The translations under genes were made by a program, and so were the position numbers. The notes beneath the pieces are model-generated. The model was not told the origin of the DNA. It searched no databases and worked only from the letters and a program-made list of their open reading frames with translations. DNA of 64,000 bases from Toxorhynchites rutilus septentrionalis (lineage: Eukaryota > Arthropoda > Insecta > Diptera > Culicidae): NCBI RefSeq assembly GCF_029784135.1, contig NC_073745.1:62846718-62910717 (forward strand), in the 5' to 3' direction. This document shows, piece after piece, positions 50,541 to 62,563 of this stretch. Numbering within the stretch: the stretch's first letter is position 1; every line of letters starts with the position of its first letter.

Positions 50541-51133
50541 CTAATCGACCGGATTGATGATGTTCAGCATCTGTAATCGGTCGAGCTTACGATCAACGGT
50601 ATCCTCCATAGCGTAAGCTACCAGACGCTTCGGATAGAAGACCCGTCTGTTCGAACATGTTCTTTTAACTCCAATTTCACTTTCATTTTGGTTTTGGTCG
50701 ACACTGGTAATATTGACGCATGGCAGCAGAAGGTGTCCATGGGTACAAATCTTGTTGAAACTATCGATCAAATCGGATCCGAATAAATGCCGCTGCTTAC
50801 AGATGAGCTCGCGTCACGTACTGCTTCTGATGGCGACGTCGCACTTGAATTCTCTATCACTTTCAATGTTGCTGACGATAACGTAGGACTGTCAACTTCC
50901 ACCAAATCTTCCTGCTGATTCGGTGATGTCTGAGGCAGTGTCGAGTTGCAGGCGAATATTCGTTTTGGGAAGACCAACGGAGACACATCTGCGTACACCT
51001 CGGCGGCGAATGAATACAAACCTGCCACTTCGTTCAACTCGACTTCAATCCACATTTCTACTCTCCCTGACACGAATCTCGTTACCCGCGGACACATTCT
51101 TATTTTTACGTCCATATAAAGTGAAACGAACAC
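50541..51133 (-). pseudogene. Gypsy-type LTR retrotransposon pol fragment
   Basis: Two minus frames. 50771-50541 contains YAMEDTVDRKLDRLQMLNII, then NPVD, the pre-RT motif of Ty3/gypsy pol (relatives read VxxELDRLxxxxIIxPVDxSxWA). 51133-50768 covers a region with an acidic Ser-rich stretch that might precede pol. No LTRs were seen and the RT core is absent. Confidence 0.55.
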
Positions 51134-51524
51134 TTGATTTCTGATGCAAAAAAGTAGTTACACAATTAATTGACGATTTATTGTTTACAAACGAACTTAG
51201 ACAGTTATCAGATATACTATAAAAGTTCTCGCATCAGTATTAGTAAATAGCGTGCAAAATAGCATGCAGTTTGGGAGGAATTCTAAACAAAATTTTAGTT
51301 CACTTTGTATCCGAGTTCAATTTTGTGGAAAAGCAAAAACAAAAAAATATCAACAAAAACAATGTTTATATCAACAAAATTCACAAATTTGTCAGTGTTT
51401 CTGAACACTGTACGCTTTTTATATGTTTGAGTAATTTCCGTGTACGATACAAAAAAATCTAGCTCACCTGTATTATATGTCAAACCACGTTGAATTCAAA
51501 CATCTTACATGCACACGTGATACA

Positions 51525-51527
<3 letters not shown>

Positions 51528-51555
<28 letters not shown>
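51528..51555 (+). repeat. (GA)n microsatellite
   Basis: About 14 GA dinucleotides. Confidence 0.95.
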
Positions 51556-51557
<2 letters not shown>

Positions 51558-51937
51558 CGAATTCATTTTGGGGGAGTCACTTCAGTATGCATTGAAGTCC
51601 ATTTGACGGATAAGAATGAAATGCGATAGTCGAGTCATAGAGTGAGATAGCATCTGAACGTCTGAATGACTGTTGAGTCATGTTGGCGGAGAAACTGCTG
51701 GAAGAAGTCAAAATTCATTTCCAATTGAATATGAAGGCGAATTTCTTCATAGTCCGCTGACTATACTCAGTTGAATGTGCCTTTGGCGAGCCCTGGTATT
51801 TACATGTCTAACTTCAACCATTTTTCATAGTTGGATTTGAAAAAAAGTGTCATATGAAGAATTTCTCTGTTCTGCACATTTGTTGACGAACAAAATGAGT
51901 TGAAGAAAATCGATGAAAATTGTTGACGTTATGACAA

Positions 51938-52040
51938 GTTCTTCAGTCGAGTTAATTGTGCCCTGAAGGCATTCCAGAACGCGGGAAACAAGGTAAAGGC
52001 TATCAACACTTTCGCGGTTCCCCTGCTGACCTTCACGATA
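51938..52040 (+). pseudogene. LINE RT fragment, R4/Dong-like
   Basis: Reads NAGNKVKAINTFAVPLLTFT on the + strand, same family as the minus fragment at 32640-33025. About 30 codons remain. Confidence 0.6.
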
Positions 52041-52383
52041 GAAGATGGCGAAGAAGAATGAGATATGATGACACCCGCCCTCTGTGACGTTGGACGAGCT
52101 CCTGTGTTCTGTATAGATTAAATAATGGAAAAAAAAATCACCAGTTTTTAATCAGTTTTTATCACAAAAAAAAAAACCACAGGATGTTTGTGTCCGAGAC
52201 ACTACTGCATAGTTGACGTAGGATTTCGTTAGGCTATCTGTTGCATGCTGATTTTGGATATGTTTGAAGAATTGCATCGTTAAACTCTTTGATAATGATT
52301 TCGTGGTCCTGAAAAGATATTGGTTTTTATTTATGAAAATTGAGATAAATTGTTTCATATTTCAAGTGATTATAACACATTAA

Positions 52384-52728
52384 GGACCGCTCACGAGTTT
52401 TCTCGTGATCCGTCCGTGATCTGTCTTTAGATGTCACCTACTTTGATGCGTTGTATCCTACTTTGTGTATTTAAGTATTTACATCAATAACCAATGTAAT
52501 GCGGATTATAAAACAAAAGTGCATCTTATTTTACAATTTCTAAAAATTTAGTACAATTTTTTTTTTTGAGAAAAAAAGTTATTATAATTATTAAAAAAAC
52601 ATTTTTTCAATAATACCTAGAATACATCTTATTGTACAATTTCTGAAAATTTCACAAAAATTGCTTCATAAATAACAAAGTTATGATGATTTTAGAACGT
52701 ACAAGTCTTACAGATTTCTTTGCGGTCC
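52384..52728. mobile_element. MITE bounded by TTAA, ~345 bp
   Basis: The block TAACACATTAAGGACCGC on the left (about 52371-52390) is the exact inverse of the right end (about 52722-52739). TTAA sits at 52380-52383 and 52729-52732. The TIR may extend outside the TTAA, so the boundary is ambiguous. Interior AT-rich, with TTTCTAAAAATTTAGTACAA and TTTCTGAAAATTTCACAAAA as an internal near-duplicate. Confidence 0.65.
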
Positions 52729-52904
52729 TTAATGTGTTAACACAACCGCTACCATATACAATTTTACACCTACACTTGTGCTAAATGTTTCGCAATGCAT
52801 ATGAATATTTTTTATATGAAATTTCACGATCCAATCAACATTAAAGTTCCAAATTTAAATTTCATTTGCTAGAATTAATAGTATCACTCACCTTACTTGC
52901 AATA

Positions 52905-53100
52905 TTAGAATGCCCCGACTTGCTTATATTCGTAATGCCGATTTCACCTGGCTCCTTGGTTTAGAAATCTCTATTAGGGAACACATTTCGGTGGGAACAT
53001 AAGCTCCCCCTAGTTTCATGTACTTGCAATGCCGATTTCTCCAGGTATCTTGGTTTTGAAGTCTCCCCAATTTGTTCCCGAAAGACGTAATCCTACCGCA
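52905..53100 (+). repeat. ~94-bp repeat family, two units
   Basis: Units beginning CCCCGACTTGCTTATATTCG and CCCCTAGTTTCATGTACTTG, each with AATGCCGATTTC(A/T)CC and a following (G)GGAACACATTTCGGTGGG in the first. Related to 10525-10860. Confidence 0.75.
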
Positions 53101-53163
53101 ATCCATGTTAATGGAAAATATAACTTTCGGTCATAATTTCAACTCATTATCATTTTCACTTAA

Positions 53164-53951
53164 CCCATTAGTGCCCAGCGTATGAAATTGATTACGCAAA
53201 AATGATGATTTTTTTGATGAAACTAAAGTGTTAGGCGTATTTTAAATGACATTACAATTTAAGAGTGTTTTTTTGTGTCAGTGTCATTTTATCTGTCATT
53301 TTTGTTGTGTATTGAAGCTTGCAAAGTTCGAGTTTAATGGATTTGCAAAAATAAACATAAATTTATAAAAGTTTTTCCTCTTAAAGGATTCTAAATTGCT
53401 CAAATCTGTGACACAACACTACTAGACGAGTGTAAAAAATGATATCTAGCAAAAAATCCGAAGAAAATTATGAAACCGCAAAAAAAACCATGTTTACTTT
53501 TGAGCGTATGAAATTTCATACGATGTGCAACTACGGTATATTTTTTCTCAATAGGATATATCAGCTTCCCGATAATCCAGAGGAGCTGTACAATTATCTG
53601 ATTGATTTGAACGAAGACGCTTTTGAAAATCTAGTGTCAACAAATGATATTGACTTTGTCATCGTGCCCCCAAACGGTGGAGACAGCGATGTGGATGCTG
53701 GAAATAGTGACTCGGAGGACGGCCCTTCCGGTTTTGGCAAACAAGTGAATGTCGAGAGCAACATTGAACGAGACCAATCACAAGAATGCTCCTCGGGCAG
53801 CAGCAAGAAGCGGAGAGCCAGACACTGGAATTTTAGTCTTTTTTATTGTTTCGCGCCTGAGCCCAACAATAAAGTTGAAATGGCCAGTCTTTTAAATGAA
53901 GATACAGGCAAACCTGTTTTTGTGCGATTTCTCACTTGTATGACTGTTTAG
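53164..53951 (+). pseudogene. piggyBac-like element: left end and transposase N-terminus
   Basis: TTAA at 53160-53163 followed by CCCATTAGTGCCCAGCG, a piggyBac-style terminus. The ATG at 53439 opens a 170-codon frame: after a short basic start it reads IYQLPDNPEELYNYLIDLNE, DFVIVPPNGG and an acidic Ser-rich stretch, then SSGSSKKRRARHW, as at the N-terminus of piggyBac transposases. After HW the sequence changes to unrelated DNA, so the DDD catalytic domain is absent. Codons 82-130 are a perfect inverted copy of 55924-56070. Confidence 0.65.
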
Positions 53952-55679
53952 GTGCGATTTTATGATTTGTGCGATTGGTTTGTGTGATTCAAGACCCGAT
54001 GTCATAATAAAATCGCACAAATGAGGAATGGCGCAAAAGGGGACCGCACAAAAACTGGTTTGCCTGTAGTTATTATATCCTACACTTTATTTACGCGGAT
54101 TTTTCAATTAACGCGGTTTTTTTAACCGGATTTTCCAATTAACGCGGTACCGCGTAAAAAACCAGTACAATATCACATCTCTCTCTCAGCTCAGCCATTT
54201 TTTTTCAGGTTTACACTTACAGGACAAGACAAGATAGAACCCGATTATCCAGGGGTATGACTAAAACGTCAAATCTCTCATATTGCCAGTGTACCCAATA
54301 TTGCTGCGGTTCACTGACATTTTGGTTCCGTCAATTACTGTTGTTTACAACTCGGTCCGGTTATATGGTCCAATAGTGGCTAACTTTAAACTCCATGTTG
54401 AATGTGAACACCTCCATGTGAAACTGAAACATGAAAATCGCTTATGCAGTTAGAAATAAAGCAGCGCAGTTTTTCTTTATTTTTACTATCTCCGTGATTT
54501 CAACGATTTCAATCCTCGCAAATTATATGTTGGTAAACAAACGACGCCATATTGAATTTGATTTTGGGTAGCCTATATTCAATTGATGTCTAACCCCTGC
54601 GATTATCATGTCGATTATCAAGTTTCGTTTTTTTGTGTATTTAGTAGAGATGGAACGGATTTGTTGATTTGTAGTGAAGTAAGTGTCCCCTCTCTCAGAT
54701 TATCATCCCTGAAGACTTTTCATAGTTTTTTGATCTTGAATGCAATTAATGGATTGTTGATTTGACGTGTAACCTTTCGGAAACATATTGGGGTACAAAA
54801 TGAAAAATGAAAGTCGATCGCATCAAAAAAAAATTCAATTTAAAATACTTATGGCTCAATCATCCTATGATGGATTGGTGAGATTTATGCATCAATCGAT
54901 TTCGGCACTCCGTAACAATTTTTTACATTGAATAACAAGATATATGTCGTGAAACCAACTATCGAACAAATCATAAAGCTCAACCGTTATCCAAATGGAA
55001 AAAATCTCGTTCTGATCGGTCGAAATCGAGGATACAAGCTTCCTTTTGTACCCATAATTATTGCTCAGTCATTTTCTGATCGATTTACGAGAGTTTTTCA
55101 TCAATCGATTTCGGTACTTCATAACAATTCATTACAGTTAAAATATAATTTATGAAACTACTTTGTTTGTGTTCCCTAACGCAAGCTTCAAAACCAAGGA
55201 GCCTGGGGCAATCGGCATTACAAATATATGAGAGGCTCAGAATGCAAGGGGTGTAAGTGACTTGATCGTTTTCTCTTCATCAACTTTTTATTTAGTTAAT
55301 AACTCAACTGCAAAGACTTTCCAATTTAAGTTTGCTATAGAATCCGATAGATGAGGTTTTGACCTATTTTCCACGTTGGTAAATACAGCTGGGAATGTAT
55401 TTGCTGCTAAGTTATGACCCAAAGAGAGAGTCGATGTAGAGAAATCGATCAAATCACTTACACCCCTTTCATTCTAAGGCCCTCATATAAAATGGAAATC
55501 ATTTGAATATCGAACAAAACGGTTTTATTTCATAAAATTCAACTTCAACAACCATTTTCATGGTTTATTAGCACTTTCGTGTACTGCCGTTCTACGCATA
55601 ATTGTCCCATAGTTCATAGGAATTGCATAGAACATAGTACAGTTATGCATAGAACGGCAGTGTATCGGATTTAGTATCA
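53952..55679. other. Non-coding interval with short repeats
   Basis: Contains the ACGCGG/CCGCGT motif block (54095-54160) matching 2560-2665, a reverse unit of the ~94-bp family at 55170-55240, and an imperfect duplication in which TTCGGCACTCCGTAACAATT (54902) resembles TTCGGTACTTCATAACAATT (55110). No gene recognised. Confidence 0.45.
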
Positions 55680-56121
55680 CTAAGTATGGTACCGGAAAAA
55701 GCACTCCGAAGGGTGCAAACCCACATCATACTTCGAGTAAATATACGTCGTACATCGGTTGCAATACGCACACCTTCGTTGGGTACCAGTTGGATTTGCA
55801 TTAATGAAATGATTTATTCCGTCAAACCTAACTTCCGATGACTTCGAGTGTTCAGACTTGATCTGCATGAACTCGATCCTCGCTGGATTTATGTCACTCA
55901 TCCGAATTAAAGGTCATTTTTTCCCAGTGTCTGGCTCTCCGCTTCTTGCTGCTGCCCGAGGAGCATTCTTGTGATTGGTCTCGTTCAATGTTGCTCTCGA
56001 CATTCACTTGTTTGCCAAAACCGGAAGGGCCGTCCTCCGAGTCACTATTTCCAGCATCCACATCGCTGTCAGAAGCATCCACAATTCCAGTCAGAAGTGC
56101 AACGAAGTACTTCAGAATCAT
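55680..56121 (-). pseudogene. piggyBac transposase fragment: acidic N-part fused near C-terminal Cys-rich domain
   Basis: The minus strand first reads the acidic block (GNSDSEDGPSGFGKQVNVES), SSKKRRARHWEK, stops, then about 20 bases later resumes in a frame ending RRCAYCNRCTTYIYSKYDVG, then LHPSECFFRYHT, the cysteine-rich C-terminal domain of piggyBac transposases. The whole catalytic core is deleted. An internally deleted, non-functional copy. Confidence 0.75.
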
Positions 56122-56544
56122 TTACTGCTGTATTTACACCAAAAACTATTTGATAATTGGGTAATTTTCCATCAATTCATAAAATCCGGAAAGTCAAGGC
56201 ATGGTTTGATGAATAAGGGCTTCAGATTCTGGATTGGTCAGCTTGTTTAACAGATCAAATGCCTATCAAGAACTTATGAGAAGTGATCGTACGAATAGAA
56301 CAAGCAGCTTACAAGCAGTATGAGTGTGTATCTTGTTCTACGCAGTATCCTCTGCGTAGAACAAGATACACACTACAACAATTCATGTGAAATTAACGTT
56401 AATTTTGTAAAGGAGTGAAAGTTTTTCCATCTGGTTCTATAGTTATGAAACACTGGAAATTTGGTTTTTTGAATGTTTCGCGCCTGAACACAACAATAAA
56501 GTTCAAATGGCCTACACTATATACTTCAATTCAACCGACTTCTT

Positions 56545-56880
56545 AAGACGCGTCCACATCACGCCAATCGGCCTTGGCCGCCCGGTAAAGCAAACTAAAT
56601 GTGGACGTACCGCCCGGGCTTGCCGACGTGCCGAAAACCGACTCGAATCAAACCGAACCCAAACCGAAACAAGTGGATCCGGTTCGAGAAAGTCGAACCA
56701 AAACAAAACGAAGTATATTAGCGTTGACGACATAGTGCTTCGTGTGTTCGTGATGGCTTCGTGCATGCGATGGGACTTCGGCTTCGTGCACCCGATGGGG
56801 CGTCCACATTACATAACGAACCGAATATGCCGCCTGGTACAGGCCGATCGGCCTCATTCGGCATAATGTGGACGCGCCTT
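56545..56880. mobile_element. GC-rich MITE with (A)AGxCGCGTCCACAT termini
   Basis: Left AAGACGCGTCCACATCACGC, right GCATAATGTGGACGCGCCTT: inverted termini of about 15 bp with one mismatch, followed by related CCAATCGGCC/GGCCGATCGG subterminal motifs. About 336 bp, clearly richer in G+C than its surroundings. The open frames on both strands are by-products of composition. Confidence 0.8.
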
Positions 56881-57089
56881 TACATACCTCTGGAAACTCA
56901 GAATAAATGAGTGGTTCTATAGTTTTGAAACGCAGTGTATGTCGTTAGAGCCAAGTTCCCATAGAAAAACGGTGTTAGAAGAGGGAAAACAACTCATCAT
57001 GTTCAAAATTGAGCATTAGCTACACAATCAATAATTCTCATAGTCCAGTTTGAATCTCTCCTATCACACATACCCTTCTCTACTTCCAG

Positions 57090-59940
<2,851 letters not shown>

Positions 59941-60009
59941 ACCTAGCAAGTTAGCAGTAGCGCATTAGCACGAAAGAAATCCATTCAAATTTAACAGGAG
60001 TCTGTGGGA

Positions 60010-60631
60010 AACTATTGAGAACCAGAGCAGTGGGTCCAAATCCCCAGAAGGATGGTTGTAATAGCTGTTATCCATGGTTATTATAGAAAGAAAGTAATGG
60101 TTAAACCCCTAAGCCAAGGTGTTACGCAACTCGTGCCGAGGGATGAATGGTAGGGGTCGGGAATTTCATCAAATACCCTGCCTATAATGGAGCCTGTGGA
60201 CCACCGGGGCGCCCTCCATAGTATTTTCCGACCTTACTGTATTAAGCGGGTCACTGATGTAGCTGACCTTCTTTACCGCGCAACTCGTGGAACTCACATG
60301 AACAATCCTAACAAGCTTTTCGGGTTCCGGCAGCCTCTCCCTGAATAATGGAGACGAACATAATGCTGGACAGAATAAAGTTCATTCAGGTGAACCTTCA
60401 TCACGCCAAGGAAGCAAGCAGCGTCCTATGCAGAAGATTCATTCGCGAAACTTTGGATGTGGGTCTTATTCAAGAGTCTTGGTTCTATAATTCTAGGATT
60501 CGAGGAATCTCTACACAAAAATGTTACTAAGCTTCTCTATGGCAACACACAAACCGCACCAAGAGCAGCAATTCTTATACGGGATAAGATTAGGTATGTT
60601 CATTTTCGCTATCCAACTCTTGACGAGTAAA
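60010..60631 (+). mobile_element. LOA/R1-group LINE: region before ORF2 and endonuclease start
   Basis: The + strand at 60348-60500 reads DRIKFIQVNLHHAKEASSVL, then VGLIQESWFYNSRIRGIST: the N-terminus of an APE-type endonuclease (Asn of QVNL, Glu of IQES). The phrase TQTAPRAAILIRDK follows in another frame at about 60545-60590, so one frameshift lies between. The 5' part contains non-coding sequence with CCTAAGCCAAGGTGTTACGC. It is cut at about 60631 by the next element. Confidence 0.7.
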
Positions 60632-61111
60632 GTTCAGTGTCGGTTTTGTGCGTTGCCACTTTTGCTATTGTGCTATTGGTACGAGTGTATCGTGTACGAG
60701 TGAAGGTCATTGCTGTCCGCGACCTGACCTTTTGTGAAGTGGAACGAAGGAACAAAGGAAGCAGCGCTCTTGCAGCGAGCCGGATTGCGGCTGTTGAACT
60801 GATTCGGCATAACGGGATCGCCATCGCGTGACTGTCGCAAACGGGATTCATCATCACGTGGCTGCGTAAGCTATTCTTGCGCTATTGTGTTGTCTCCGTA
60901 GCGCGTAGCCTCTGTCTCTCCCTGATTAGGGCAGTAGAGCGCATTATTGGAACAACTTATATATTAAGGTACACATATTTATTATTAATATTATTATTCA
61001 ATTCATTTGTTCATTGTTTAATATTATTATCATAATTTTTTTTTTGCTATTTTTTTAAGATTATTGTTAACATCAATAATAATTTAGAAATAAGACAGAA
61101 ATTTTTGTAAG

Positions 61112-62563
61112 ATGGAGAATAGTGGAGGATCTCCAGAGATGGAGATCTCCGATAATGATTCTCATACAAGATCTGGGAAAAAACATAAACGATGCTTCCG
61201 ATGCAACCCAATCCTCGTCCTCGTCCTCATCCTCATCCTCGTCCTCGTCCTCGTCCTCGTCTTCCCCCTCTGTTGTCTCCGCTCCACGTGTCAGTGTTTA
61301 TCCAGAAGATGCACCTGGAACTGGCCCTTGGGTTGTTATCCTCCGGCCAAAACCGAAAGGAAAAAACCTTAACGTGATTCAGATCATGAAAGATCTGGCC
61401 AGATACACTTCTGTATCTGAAATTCGCAGGGTTAGACCGAACAAATTGCGAGTTGTCGTGAATGGACGGAAACACGCAAACGAGATTGTTGCTGATCAAC
61501 ATTTCACTCTCGAATATCGAACATTTATACCCTCCCATAACGTAGAAATTGAGGGGGTGATAACTGAAACGGGTCTGACGAGCGAACAAATAAAAGCAGA
61601 AGGAAAAGGCAAGTTCAAGAAGCTCCCCTCAATGGAAGTGAAAATCTTGGACTGTCGCCAACTCGGGAAACTTTCCCATGATGGGGACCAAACTAAATTT
61701 ACGCCGTCCGACTCGTTTCGAGTCACCTTTGCTGGTGCCGCCCTCCCTGACTACGTTATGGTGGACAAATTGAGACTACCTGTGCGACTCTTCGTGCCAA
61801 AGCCCATGACTTGCAACAAATGCAAGTCAGTTGGTCACACTTCGGATTATTGTGCCAACAAGGAGCGCTGTGCCACTTGCGGAGAGTAACATGAGGGGAA
61901 ATCCTGCAGTGCGACTGAGCATAAATGTCCATATTGCGGGGGATCTCCACACGAGCTCTCAGTTTGTGAAAATTACAAGAGTCGCTGGGAGAAACAGAAG
62001 CGCTCTTTAAAGGAACGCTCGAAGCGCACATTTGCGGAAATTTTGAAGGGCGCTTCGCCACTGACCCAACAACAAGAACAACCAATCTCAACACACAATA
62101 CCTTTTCCACGTTGCCAGTTGATGAAATGGAAGCGGACGCAGCTAGCGGGGGCACACCGTTTATTTTCAAAGGGAATCCCCGGCGCAAAAATGTGACCAC
62201 TCCCAAAGTTCAAGAACAAGTCCCCACGGTTATATCCTCTGTAGCTTGCCTAAAAAATCGAGTGCAGCGGACAAACAAAACCAGGTTCCTCCTGGCTTCC
62301 GTGGGAATATTTCATCTTCGAACGACCCAGCACTCGAGGGGACATCAAAAACCCCAACTGTCCCTGTTTCGCCGTCAAGCTCAACTTCCCAATCGGGATT
62401 TATAAAGTTGACTGACCTTGTGGATCAAATCTTCACGTGTTTTAATGTTTCCGATTCCATCAGAACCATTGTCATCTCAATGCTTCCAGTACTGAAGACA
62501 ATTTTGCAACAATTGATGCAAACATGGCCCCTCCTTGCAATGATTATCTCTCTTGATGTCTAA
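61112..62563 (+). pseudogene. LINE ORF1 (gag-like nucleic-acid-binding protein), broken
   Basis: ATG at 61112 (MENSGGSPEMEISDNDSHTR). A Ser-rich tract near 61210-61270 is encoded by TCC/TCG repeats, and the later zinc knuckles include CNKCKSVGHTSDYC (near 61813) and CPYCGGSPHELSVC. Three lesions: a frame change at the A6 run near 61178, a TAA at 61887-61889 just after CATCGE, and another frame change near 62235-62255. The C-terminal frame runs to TAA 62561-62563. LINE ORF1 proteins bind element RNA and escort it to the nucleus; this copy should not make a full one. Confidence 0.8.

Larger units (their letters stand above)
47848..57089 (+). other. Spred: Inferred Spred 3'UTR intron (9.2 kb)
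   Basis: A consensus donor CTG|GTAAGTGATT follows the stop by 47 nt, and no AATAAA is seen close by. A good acceptor CTTCTCTACTTCCAG at 57075-57089 precedes A-rich 3'UTR-like sequence. The interval is almost all repeats. Inference from splice signals only. Confidence 0.45.

Noticed and set aside
56507..56866. 119-codon ORF and antisense ORFs in the GC-rich block
   Set aside because: Both strands are open only because of composition; the block has inverted termini of a MITE and no domain is visible.
61210..61270. Ser-rich tract as a separate short gene or microsatellite
   Set aside because: It lies in frame inside LINE ORF1, which continues into zinc knuckles.
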